The translations under genes and the position numbers were made by a program. Shown piece by piece: positions 19,901 through 27,961 of a stretch of DNA of 64,000 nucleotides. The DNA is taken from the NCBI RefSeq assembly GCF_009193295.2, contig NZ_CP059973.1, positions 2,666,001 through 2,730,000 of the forward strand. Reading direction: 5' to 3'. Position 1 is the first letter of the stretch, and each line of letters starts with the position of its first letter. This DNA comes from Bacteroides luhongzhouii (GTDB lineage Bacteria; Bacteroidota; Bacteroidia; Bacteroidales; Bacteroidaceae). The notes beneath the pieces are model-generated. The model was not told the origin of the DNA. It did no database searches and was given only the letters and a program-made list of their open reading frames with translations.

Positions 19901-21231
19901 AAATATTCTTGAGCTTCGGTGACGTGGCGGAACAGAAGAATATGAACTTCCGTTTCTTGCCTTCGGTGCCATCTTATAAGATGTTTATTGATAAAGGGAA
20001 TTTGGATAAGGTGACTTATAACTTGCTTTCAAATGCATTTAAATATACCCCTTCCAACGGAACGATTATTCTTTCGGTGAATGTGGACGAAGGGAAACAA
20101 ATATTGCAGATTCAGGTTTCGGATACGGGAGTGGGGATTCCTAAAGAGAAACAGAATGAACTGTTCAAGCGGTTTATACAGAGTAATTTCTCTGGTGACA
20201 GTATTGGGGTCGGTCTGCATTTGAGCTACGAACTGGTGCAGGTGCATAAAGGTACGATTGAGTATAAAGACAATGAAGGTGGCGGTTCTGTATTTACCGT
20301 ATGTATTCCGACAGATAAGACGGTGTATTCGGAGAAAGACTTCCTTGTTGCGGGCAACGTATTGCTGAAAGAGGCAGATGGTCATGCACATCATTTGTTA
20401 CAGCTTTCAGAAGAGCTCCCTGATCCGGAAAAGATGGCTGCTCCTTTGAATAAACGGAAAGTGCTGATTATTGAAGATGATAATGATATTCGTGAGTTTC
20501 TACGGGAAGAAATTGGTGCATACTTTGAAGTAGAAGTGGCTGCCGACGGCACATCCGGATTTGAAAAGGCCCGTACGTATGATGCAGATTTGATAATCTG
20601 TGATGTTCTGATGCCAGGTATGACCGGATTTGAAGTGACCAGGAAACTAAAAACGGATTTTGATACGAGTCATATTCCCATTATTCTTCTGACCGCGTTG
20701 AACTCACCGGAAAAGCATCTGGAAGGAATTGAGGCAGGTGCGGATGCATACATCGCAAAACCATTCAGTGTTAAACTGCTGGTGGCACGTGTATTTCGTT
20801 TGATCGAGCAGCGGGATAAATTGCGTGAGAAGTTCTCCAGCGAACCTGGTATTGTGCGTCCGGCTATGTGTACTACCGACCGGGATAAAGAATTTGCAGA
20901 CCGCTTGGCTACCATTCTCGAACAGAATCTTGTCCGTCCGGAATTTTCTATTGACGAGTTTGCGCAGCTTATGAAGTTGGGACGAACTGTCTTTTATCGG
21001 AAATTGCGCGGTGTAACAGGATATTCGCCTAATGAATATTTGCGTGTAGTGCGAATGAAGAAAGCGGCGGAGTTGTTGCTGTCAGAAGATAATCTGACGG
21101 TTGCGGAAGTCTCTTACAAAGTAGGCATCAGTGATCCTTTCTATTTCAGCAAATGCTTTAAAGCACAGTTTGGGGTAGCACCATCGGTTTATCAGCGTGG
21201 TGTGAATAGTGGAAAAGATTCCATCGTGTGA
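16945..21231 (+). CDS. Hybrid two-component system regulator (HTCS)
   Basis: This 1428-residue regulator fuses sensor, kinase and DNA-binding parts. In order: a signal sequence; a periplasmic region of two seven-bladed propellers with many WIGT/WVGT repeats (about 25-780); a Y_Y_Y domain; a membrane helix near 863-887; a histidine kinase with H913 in NISHEFRTP; an ATPase domain with NLLSNAFKYTP and DTGVGIP; a receiver domain with phospho-acceptor D1220 in LIICDVLMPG; and an AraC-type HTH at the C-terminus. HTCS proteins bind a specific oligosaccharide in the periplasm and switch on the neighbouring locus, so this one probably senses an RG-I fragment. It converges with the GH2 gene, only 26 bases away. 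Confidence 0.95.
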   Translation: MTQRHLLVFTFLVSFVLNSYSAIELRSTQMRTSDGLPNNSIRYIYQDSKGFLWLATLNGLSRYDGNSFLTFRPEAGDKVSLADNRIYDLTEDKDVFLWISTTPELYSCYDLQRARFVDYTGCGELRQNYSAVFVTANGDVWLSHQGNGCRRMVHQKNGEMTSTVFRTECGNLPDNRVKFVNEDASGRIWIGTQCGLVSVSNGQYRIEDRLIHFTSSLAYKDDMYFLTVDGDIYYYHSATQKMQKLAALSTVAGQTSPTGNFLLKDKWMILTTTGVYIYDFTTGEVAADPRLNIKKGELIRDNHGDYWIYNHTGRLTYVVATTGESKDFQLIPQDKISYIDFERYHIVHDSRGIIWISTYGNGLFAYNTAEDKLEHFVANINDQSHISSDFLQYVMEDRAGGIWVASEYSGLSRISVLNEGTSRIYPESRELFDRSNTIRMLTKRSNGDIWVGTRKGGLYTFDANLQSKMTNQYFHSNIYAIAEDRQGRMWTGTRGNGLKVGDIWYHNTPSDPTSLSDNNVFAIYRDRKDRMWVGTFGGGLELAEPTSDGKYKFRHFFQKTFGMRMVRVIEEDENGMVWVGTSEGICIFHPDSLIADGDNYHLFSYTNGKFCSNEIKCIYRDTKGRMWIGTSGSGLNLCTPQDNYRSLKYEHYGTSEGLVNDVIQSILGDKKGTLWVATEYGISKFTPSIHSFENYFFSSYTLGNVYSENSACMREDGKLLFGTNYGLIVIDPEKIQDSETFSPVVFTDLYVNGTQMNPQMEDSPLKQSLAYSDEITLKYFQNSFLIDFSTFDYSDSGHTKYMYWLENYDQGWSAPSPLNFASFKYLNPGTYVLHVKSSNGSGMWNDSETRLKIVIVPPFWKTTWAMLCYVLLLMVALYFAFRIVRNFNGLRNRINVEKQLTEYKLVFFTNISHEFRTPLTLIQGALEKIQRVTDIPRELIYPLKTMDKSTQRMLRLINQLLEFRKMQNNKLALSLEETDVISFLYEIFLSFGDVAEQKNMNFRFLPSVPSYKMFIDKGNLDKVTYNLLSNAFKYTPSNGTIILSVNVDEGKQILQIQVSDTGVGIPKEKQNELFKRFIQSNFSGDSIGVGLHLSYELVQVHKGTIEYKDNEGGGSVFTVCIPTDKTVYSEKDFLVAGNVLLKEADGHAHHLLQLSEELPDPEKMAAPLNKRKVLIIEDDNDIREFLREEIGAYFEVEVAADGTSGFEKARTYDADLIICDVLMPGMTGFEVTRKLKTDFDTSHIPIILLTALNSPEKHLEGIEAGADAYIAKPFSVKLLVARVFRLIEQRDKLREKFSSEPGIVRPAMCTTDRDKEFADRLATILEQNLVRPEFSIDEFAQLMKLGRTVFYRKLRGVTGYSPNEYLRVVRMKKAAELLLSEDNLTVAEVSYKVGISDPFYFSKCFKAQFGVAPSVYQRGVNSGKDSIV

Positions 21232-21257
21232 GAAATTTAATACTTGTTGAAAACGAT

Positions 21258-24221
21258 TTATTTGATTGTTTCGAGAAACTCTACTTCGATGATTCTTAAC
21301 TGGTTTCTGCTACTGTTTTTTTCCAGTTCCATTTTATTGGTGGCCTTAGCCTCTACTTCGATAATCTGTCCGAAAGCATCTTTGTCACTGGTGTTTCCTT
21401 TTAAGCGGATGGTTATCGTGTTGGCACGTATGGGTTTTTCTACATCGAGATGAATATATCCCAGGCTTTTATCCGTGTTTCCGCTCCAAATCAAGGTGTT
21501 GCTGGCATATACTTCCAGCGGGTAACTTCGTGAACGCCATCCTTGCAGTTTGATGCATATATCGTCTATTTCGGCTTCTCTTTCCAATGTATAGGTAATC
21601 CATGCAGTGCTTAGTTTACCGTCATTCTTCCATTCGGTCAGTTCGATATCATCGTAGCTTTTTTCATTATCATCATTGTTGGAACCGGCTTTTGCCGAAA
21701 CGATTCGTACGCTCTTTTTGCTGTCTTTGTAAGAAGGAGTAGAAGGTGTTTCGCCTCTATCCAGTCTGCCTTTCAAGGTAGACTGCGGAAGATAGGTACT
21801 CAAACCTTCAGTCACTTTTACAGGCACCGTTTCCAATGCGAGAGTGGCAGTCGGAAGTCCTTTAGCTTGTGCTGTTAGAGTTACTTTTCCGGCGGTCGTC
21901 GTACTACGGATCAGTGCGCGGTTGATACCACATTCTACCGGAAGGTTTGTATCAAGAATATGATTGTTTTCACCTTGGGCAATACCTCCACGCCATTCCG
22001 CATGACCGTTGAGGGTGAACTGAACGGTACGGTTGTCCAACGGACAGCGTTTTCCGTCTTTATCTACCACTTCCACCTGTATCAATGCCATATCCGCACC
22101 GTCTGCATGAAAGCCTTCAGGGTTTTGAATAGCGGTAAGTTTCAGACTGGCAGGCTCACCGGCTGTATTTACAGCATAGCGGCTGATTTCTTTCCCGGCT
22201 TTATTGTAGCTGACAGCTTCCAGCTTGCCCGGTATGAAGGCTACGTTGTCGAAAGTAAAGAGAAAGTTGTATTGGAGTTTGCCTTTACCCAGGGAGCTAC
22301 CATTCAGGAAAAGTTCCACCTCTTTTCCGGTAGAGACTACCTGCACAGGTTTTACCGTATTTTCCGGGTAGTTCCAGTGCCCGATGATGTAGGTCTGGTC
22401 TTTTTCCGTATCTACCCATCCGTTCCACATTACCTGATGTGCGTAGAAAGCATCTTTTTCGATACGCATCGCATCCGTCACTCCACTTCTTCGGTAGTTT
22501 TCCGCACCCCGGTAATGAGTGTTAGTGTCGGAGAAGATAATTTTAGTACCGCCGGAGCTGACTTTGTTACCCGTTCCGGGACGCTCACGCCAATAATCAT
22601 ACCAGCGAGCTATCATGGTGATGGCAAGCTCGTTTTGGTTACGGTTATAATCAGTGGCTGGTTTGCCTTTATAAAGTGGTCCGTCACCTTCTTTGTGAAA
22701 AGGATAACTGTATTCATCCCAGTACTTTCTTAGACCTTCGTCACGGCAATATTCGGTCGCCCACATCGGATGATGTTCGCTTCTGTTAATGTATAGCATT
22801 TCGCCGCCGTATTCCGCTTCGCGGATATCCAACATTTCACGTGATCCGATGGCACGTCCGCCGAACGAGTCGTATTTGTCGCGGACAGCTTTCATTTCTA
22901 TCATGTGTTCGCGGCTGATGGCTTTGTTACCACATTCGTAGAACAGGATACTCGGATTATTCCGGTTGTAGATAATCGCGTCTCGCATCAACTCTACCCG
23001 TTGTTCCCATTGACGTCCTTCACAGTCTTTTTCAGCATCTCCGGCAGGCATTGCCTGTATCAGACCTACACGGTCGCAGGATTCTACATCCTGTTTCCAC
23101 GGAGTAACGTGCATCCAGCGAACCAGATTCGCGTTTCCTTTCACCATTAGGTCATTAGAGAAATCGCTCAACCAAGCAGGTACAGACAGACCTACTGCCG
23201 GCCATTCGTTGCTGGTGCGCTGCGCATATCCTTTCATTTGGATAATACGGTCGTTCAGCCATATCTTTCCTTCGGCAAAGCGTGTTTTGCGGAAACCGGT
23301 GCGGGTACTGACTTCATCGAATACCTGATTGTTGTCATCTTTCAGAGCGGTTTTTACCGTATACAAGTAACCATATCCCCAACTCCAGAAGTGAATATTA
23401 TGGAGGGTGGCAGATGCTTTTACCGTTTTAGTTTCTCCGGCTTTCAAAGTCACTTTATCACCTTGGAAAGTTTTCATTAGTTTACCGTCTGCATCAAGTA
23501 CAGTCACTTGATAGCTGAATTGCCGGGGAGCCTTACTGTCATTTCTGACTTCCGATTCGGCATGAATCGTAGCTTTGCGTCCTTGGATATCGAAGTCTTG
23601 GGCATAGACGTATATGCCTGTCGTTTTCAGGTTGCTATATAAGGGAAGAGTCTGATACACATTATCTGTAACGTACAGGAAGATGTTTTTAGGAATACCA
23701 CCATAGTTGGCATTGAAATTACGGTCGTTCCACTGGAACTTGGAGTCAGTTCCTTCTTCTCTGTACATCCAGTCGTTGTCGGTGCGAACGGCAATCACGT
23801 TCTCACCCTCTTTGATATGCGGGGTCAGGTCGAACCCTACTGCCATAACACCGTTTTCGTGTTTGCCCAGATAGTGCCCGTTAAGATAGAAATCTCCGCG
23901 TTGGCGTACTCCTTCAAATTCGACGAACACTTTCTGATTACTTTTCAGTTCCGGAATCCGGAAACTCTTGCGATACCATACCACTGTATCTGTCAATTGT
24001 TCGATGGAAAGTTTGAATGCTTCATCTTCATTAAAGGCATGAGGCAAAGTCACTTGTTTCCATTTACTGTCGTCGAATTTAGTGTCTTTGGCTTTAGGAA
24101 AGTCTCCTATCTGCAGCTTCCATTCGCTGTTGAAATTGTATTTTTTGCGTTCGGATGCTTGTATCTTAATAACAGACAATGCAGCCAGTAGAAATATGAA
24201 AAGAAATGATTTGTGTTTCAT
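21258..24221 (-). CDS. GH2-like protein with altered acid/base residue, secreted
   Basis: The 987-residue protein has a signal peptide, the GH2 sugar-binding, immunoglobulin-like and TIM-barrel domains, then DUF4982-like and further beta domains and a C-terminal discoidin-like module. The usual GH2 acid/base glutamate position (GNE) reads YECGNK, with K433, so the standard catalytic residue is absent. A possible nucleophile remains at E490 in WATEYCRD. Related large GH2 proteins with GN-not-E are known from Bacteroides loci, so it may use another residue or act on another linkage. It starts 14 bases after the PL11 stop and is co-transcribed with it. Confidence 0.85.
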   Translation of the reverse strand: MKHKSFLFIFLLAALSVIKIQASERKKYNFNSEWKLQIGDFPKAKDTKFDDSKWKQVTLPHAFNEDEAFKLSIEQLTDTVVWYRKSFRIPELKSNQKVFVEFEGVRQRGDFYLNGHYLGKHENGVMAVGFDLTPHIKEGENVIAVRTDNDWMYREEGTDSKFQWNDRNFNANYGGIPKNIFLYVTDNVYQTLPLYSNLKTTGIYVYAQDFDIQGRKATIHAESEVRNDSKAPRQFSYQVTVLDADGKLMKTFQGDKVTLKAGETKTVKASATLHNIHFWSWGYGYLYTVKTALKDDNNQVFDEVSTRTGFRKTRFAEGKIWLNDRIIQMKGYAQRTSNEWPAVGLSVPAWLSDFSNDLMVKGNANLVRWMHVTPWKQDVESCDRVGLIQAMPAGDAEKDCEGRQWEQRVELMRDAIIYNRNNPSILFYECGNKAISREHMIEMKAVRDKYDSFGGRAIGSREMLDIREAEYGGEMLYINRSEHHPMWATEYCRDEGLRKYWDEYSYPFHKEGDGPLYKGKPATDYNRNQNELAITMIARWYDYWRERPGTGNKVSSGGTKIIFSDTNTHYRGAENYRRSGVTDAMRIEKDAFYAHQVMWNGWVDTEKDQTYIIGHWNYPENTVKPVQVVSTGKEVELFLNGSSLGKGKLQYNFLFTFDNVAFIPGKLEAVSYNKAGKEISRYAVNTAGEPASLKLTAIQNPEGFHADGADMALIQVEVVDKDGKRCPLDNRTVQFTLNGHAEWRGGIAQGENNHILDTNLPVECGINRALIRSTTTAGKVTLTAQAKGLPTATLALETVPVKVTEGLSTYLPQSTLKGRLDRGETPSTPSYKDSKKSVRIVSAKAGSNNDDNEKSYDDIELTEWKNDGKLSTAWITYTLEREAEIDDICIKLQGWRSRSYPLEVYASNTLIWSGNTDKSLGYIHLDVEKPIRANTITIRLKGNTSDKDAFGQIIEVEAKATNKMELEKNSSRNQLRIIEVEFLETIK

Positions 24222-24235
24222 GATAGTCTATTAAC

Positions 24236-26137
24236 TTACTTGAATTGATATCCTCTAAAAGTACCTTTCATCTTTCTAAGGTCCGGGCCAAAATAGAATC
24301 CGGGTTGTGTTGGCTGGTTATAGCCTACATTTTGGGTAGCGATACTGATTCTGTATATCGGTTCTTCAAGAAAGGTGTGGAATCTGTATTCGGTCGGGAT
24401 AGTCGATACGTATAGCCGGAGAGAAGCGTTGTCCTCGGAGCGTACGAGTACTTCTTCCCGCCAGTCGCCCACAATATCACCTTGCAGACAAGGATTCGAC
24501 TTTGTACCATTGTTGAAAAGAGTTCCTGTGAATTTGACAAGTGGAACAAACTTTTTATTTTCCCAGTCGTATTTGATAATCATGTTTTTATCCAGTAGTT
24601 CGCGCAATAGGTCTCCATCCCACCAGACAGCCATATTGGTTGGCATATTTCTCATTTTGGGGGCTATGATTTCTCCTTTTACGTTTCGAATTCCTTGTGA
24701 ATCTCCTGACCACATTTCCACACCCGGATGAGTCGGGTCAATGTCGGCGGCCATACAACGTCCTACATCGGTATTGCTTTTTAGTTGAAACAACACTTCT
24801 CCCGTTGCAGCATCTCTATAAGTGGAGCCGTCACGTTTGTTTTCGTGGCAGTCCCACACTTGCAGACCTTTTCGTGAAGGGTCAAAATGTGTCAGGTGGA
24901 TGGCGTCTCCATGTCCCATTCGGGTAGAATAAAGTCCTTTGCCGTTGTGATCGATAGCACAGGAACCGTAAATGATTTCGTCGCATCCATCACCATCTAC
25001 ATCGCCTACACGCAGATTGTGGTTTCCTTGTCCGGCGTACTGCTCGCATCCGGGATGGTTGCTGTCGAATACCCAACGGTTCTTCAGTTCTTTTCCGTTC
25101 CAGTCGAAGGCGGCCAGAACAGTACGCGTGTAGTAGCCTCGGCACATGACAACACTTGGGTGTACTCCGTCAAGATAGGCTACACAAGCCAGGAAGCGGT
25201 CGCTTCGGTTACCTTTTGCATCTCCCCAGTCGGCAACGTTGCCGCGGGCAGGGATATAGTCGATGGTATGTAAGGCTTCACCGGTGTCTCCTGAAAAAAC
25301 AGTCAGGTATTCTTTGCCTTTCAGAATACGTCCTTGTTTCATTATCTGATTTCTGCTGGGGTCGAAAGTTCCCTCTTCGCGATAGTCTGCATTTGCATCT
25401 CCTATTACTTTCCCTTTGCCGTCTATTGTTCCGTCGGCAGTCCGCATCACTACTTCCGCTTTGCCGTCACCATCCAGATCATACACCATGAATTGAGTAT
25501 AATGAGCTCCTGCACGTATGTTTTTACCCAAGTTGATGCGCCATAGCTGTTCTCCGTTCATTCGGTAACAATCGATGTATACTTCGCCTGTATAGCCTTC
25601 ATGTGCATTGTCGTGTGAATTGCTGGGGTCCCATTTGAGGATAATTTCGTATTCGCCGTCACCGTCTACGTCACCGATGGAAGCATCATTGGGACTGTAC
25701 GTGTAGGTATCACCTGCCGGAGTTATTCCGTCTGCCGGTTTTTGCAGGGGAATTTCCAGATAGCCGAGAGGCGCGTTTTCCGGGAGTGTGTATGTACCGT
25801 CAATGTGATGCGTCTCCTTGCCTTTTAGAACAGGACGTACTTCATAAACAGCCGTTTTCTGACTGTTATTCTTATCACGGAACAGGGTGCTGACTGTGAT
25901 GGGAGTGTCTGTCAGTTTCTTTCCGTCTCTGTACACATTGAAACCGGTCTGTATCGGATCGGAAGAAAGATACCTCCACGAAACGATTACTTCTGAAGGG
26001 TTTTCGCGAATGGCAACTACGCCGCGGTTTAGTTTCTCCCGTTGTAACTTTGAGTAGTTATAACCAGGTTGTGCTGTCATTGTTGCAACAGGCAGTAACA
26101 TGAATATGCACAATAGATAAATTGCAATTCTTCTCAT
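24236..26137 (-). CDS. PL11 rhamnogalacturonan lyase, full length
   Basis: The 633-residue protein has a signal peptide (cleavage near MTAQ) and a complete PL11 propeller. It has several GDVDGDG and DLDGDGKAE calcium loops, the GNHNLRVGDVDGDGCDE block, and the NPCLQGDIVGDWREE segment that the paralogue at 14212 lacks. PL11 enzymes cleave the rhamnose-galacturonic acid backbone of RG-I by beta-elimination and leave unsaturated galacturonate ends for GH105. The ATG at 26137 fits the signal peptide; an upstream in-frame start at 26245 would add 36 unlikely residues. It heads the minus-strand PL11-GH2 operon. Confidence 0.92.
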   Translation of the reverse strand: MRRIAIYLLCIFMLLPVATMTAQPGYNYSKLQREKLNRGVVAIRENPSEVIVSWRYLSSDPIQTGFNVYRDGKKLTDTPITVSTLFRDKNNSQKTAVYEVRPVLKGKETHHIDGTYTLPENAPLGYLEIPLQKPADGITPAGDTYTYSPNDASIGDVDGDGEYEIILKWDPSNSHDNAHEGYTGEVYIDCYRMNGEQLWRINLGKNIRAGAHYTQFMVYDLDGDGKAEVVMRTADGTIDGKGKVIGDANADYREEGTFDPSRNQIMKQGRILKGKEYLTVFSGDTGEALHTIDYIPARGNVADWGDAKGNRSDRFLACVAYLDGVHPSVVMCRGYYTRTVLAAFDWNGKELKNRWVFDSNHPGCEQYAGQGNHNLRVGDVDGDGCDEIIYGSCAIDHNGKGLYSTRMGHGDAIHLTHFDPSRKGLQVWDCHENKRDGSTYRDAATGEVLFQLKSNTDVGRCMAADIDPTHPGVEMWSGDSQGIRNVKGEIIAPKMRNMPTNMAVWWDGDLLRELLDKNMIIKYDWENKKFVPLVKFTGTLFNNGTKSNPCLQGDIVGDWREEVLVRSEDNASLRLYVSTIPTEYRFHTFLEEPIYRISIATQNVGYNQPTQPGFYFGPDLRKMKGTFRGYQFK

Positions 26138-26179
26138 ATTTGTTTCATCGGTTTGGACCTTATTATATTTATTCACTCG

Positions 26180-26223
26180 CAAAATTACTCCTTTTTTGAA
26201 TGTATGAAATGGAGAAATGTACA
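26180..26223 (-). promoter_or_regulatory. Promoter of the PL11-GH2 operon with TGTACA site
   Basis: On the minus strand a -7 element TAATTTTG (26187-26180) fits TAnnTTTG. A TGTACA palindrome (26223-26218) begins 36 bases upstream of it, the spacing seen at the other enzyme promoters. The -33 element is weak. The rest of the 311-base gap to the GH28 gene holds the divergent promoter at 26359-26422. Confidence 0.45.
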
Positions 26224-26358
26224 AAGAATATATACAATTGTGCACCCTTTAAAATTAATCTTTCAGCTGATGTAAAATTCGATGTATGTATGAAAGTGCC
26301 TCCAGATATGGAATATTGTATATAGATAAGTAGTATTTGAATCTTTTGCATAGAACTC

Positions 26359-26422
26359 CATAAGAAAATCAATATCTCCATATCCTTTGCTTTGGGGCAA
26401 ATGGAAACATGCGGTACTTTTG
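26359..26422 (+). promoter_or_regulatory. Promoter and operator-like site of the GH28 gene
   Basis: A 30-base block at 26359-26388, beginning CATAAGAAAATC and containing TCTCCATATCC, matches the block at 27851-27880 at 24 of 30 positions by hand alignment. In both cases the block starts exactly 56 bases before a -7 element, here TACTTTTG (26415-26422). TTTG at 26391-26394 could be the -33 element, 20 bases before it. Identical spacing suggests a bound activator. Confidence 0.6.
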
Positions 26423-26448
26423 CAAAAAAAAGTAACGAGATATAGAAA

Positions 26449-27771
26449 ATGATAAAGTCAGCATTTTTAATAGTAGCAACATGTTGCAGTCTGCAACTGT
26501 TTAGTCAGGAAAAATTTCCCGATGGTAAAATTATACCGGATTGGTTTTACAAAAATGAAAAAACTGATATAAATGGATTAGGAAAGAATTTCTTGATTAC
26601 CGACTATGGAGTAGTGAATGATAGTACACTGTTACAGACAGAGAAAATTCAGGCTGTTATAGATTTGGCGTCCAATAATGGAGGCGGAGTCATTGTTATA
26701 CCTGAAGGTACTTATCTTAGTGGTGCGCTTTTCTTTAAGCCGGGAACACACCTGCATCTGGAAGAGAAGGCTGTATTGAAAGGTAGTGACGATATTAGCA
26801 ACTTTCCTGTAATAGAAACACGGATGGAGGGACAGAACCTAAAGTACTTTTCAGCTTTGATTAATGTTGATAAGGTAGATGGTTTCACCCTTTCCGGAAA
26901 AGGAAAAGTTGATGGAAACGGTGAACGATATTGGAAGTCATTCTGGTTACGGCGTAGTGTTATCCCTAAATGTACTAATATGGATGAACTGCGTCCTCGT
27001 CTACTTCATATATCTCATAGCAATAATGTACAAGTTTCAGATGTGCGACTTGTTAATTCTCCGTTTTGGACAACTCACATTTATAAGTGTGATAGCGTAA
27101 AACTTGTGGATTTGCATATCTTTTCACCTTCTTCTCCTGTAAAAGCTCCCAGTACAGATGCAATCGATATTGATGCATGTAAAAATGTACTTGTTAAGAG
27201 ATGTTATATGTCGGTTAACGATGATGCGATTGCCTTAAAAGGCGGCAAAGGGCCCTGGGCTGATCAAGATCCCGATAATGGTGGCAATTGTGATATTATC
27301 ATTGAAGACTGTACTTTCGGATTCTGTCACGGAGTGCTGACTTGCGGTAGCGAATCGATATATAATCATAATATAATTCTTCGACGCTGTGATTTGGATC
27401 AGGCTAAACGCCTGTTGTGGTTGAAAATGCGTCCGGATACTCCCCAACAATATAAGTACATCCTCGTTGAAGACATAAAAGGAAATGTCCGCAATTGTAT
27501 CTTTATTGCTCCTTGGACACAGTTTTATGATTTGAAAGATCGCAAGGACATGCCGGTCTCGTATTCCAGCTATATTACAATGCGTAATATTCATCTGGAT
27601 TGTGAGTCCTTTTTTGCTGTAGAGAAATCAAAACAATATAAATTATCCAATTTCTGTTTTGACAATTTGATTATTACGGCTAAAAAAGATGTGAAGATAG
27701 ATGAAAATATTATTGATACATTGGTTATAAGAAAGGTTGAGATAAATAAAGTGAATTTAAAAAGAGAATAG
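26449..27771 (+). CDS. GH28 pectin hydrolase, secreted
   Basis: The 440-residue protein has a signal peptide ending near LFSQ and a right-handed beta-helix of the GH28 family. Catalytic aspartates are D237 in STDAID and D258/D259 in VNDDAIALKGG. The family histidine is H294 in CHGVLTCGSE, and a KMRPD segment stands where RIK is usual. GH28 members in RG-I loci are polygalacturonases or rhamnogalacturonan galacturonohydrolases; the changes at two motifs (STDA for NTDG, CHG for GHG) suggest exo-action or an unusual substrate. It has its own promoter and lies alone between PL11 (divergent) and the esterase-GH105 gene. Confidence 0.87.
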   Translation: MIKSAFLIVATCCSLQLFSQEKFPDGKIIPDWFYKNEKTDINGLGKNFLITDYGVVNDSTLLQTEKIQAVIDLASNNGGGVIVIPEGTYLSGALFFKPGTHLHLEEKAVLKGSDDISNFPVIETRMEGQNLKYFSALINVDKVDGFTLSGKGKVDGNGERYWKSFWLRRSVIPKCTNMDELRPRLLHISHSNNVQVSDVRLVNSPFWTTHIYKCDSVKLVDLHIFSPSSPVKAPSTDAIDIDACKNVLVKRCYMSVNDDAIALKGGKGPWADQDPDNGGNCDIIIEDCTFGFCHGVLTCGSESIYNHNIILRRCDLDQAKRLLWLKMRPDTPQQYKYILVEDIKGNVRNCIFIAPWTQFYDLKDRKDMPVSYSSYITMRNIHLDCESFFAVEKSKQYKLSNFCFDNLIITAKKDVKIDENIIDTLVIRKVEINKVNLKRE

Positions 27772-27850
27772 TAGAAAGACTGGAAATTTGTACATAGCCT
27801 GTAAAATCGTACAAAATCGGCGTGTAATGGGTTGTACGCATATGAATTTA

Positions 27851-27914
27851 CATAAGAAAGTCGAATTCTCCATATTCCTTTTCTTTAACTCTACCATGTA
27901 ATGCGGTATCTTTG
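27851..27914 (+). promoter_or_regulatory. Promoter and operator-like site of the esterase-SusCD operon
   Basis: The block at 27851-27880 (CATAAGAAAGTC, then TCTCCATATTCC) is a near copy of the one at 26359. It starts 56 bases before the -7 element TATCTTTG (27907-27914). TTTA at 27884-27887 gives the 19-base spacing to the -7 element. Upstream, TGTACA (27789-27794) and two one-mismatch copies (27809 and 27833) also occur. This promoter probably drives the long operon that follows. Confidence 0.65.
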
Positions 27915-27961
27915 ACATGTACTTATTCAGTAAAATATTGAATCTAAAACTATAAAATACA

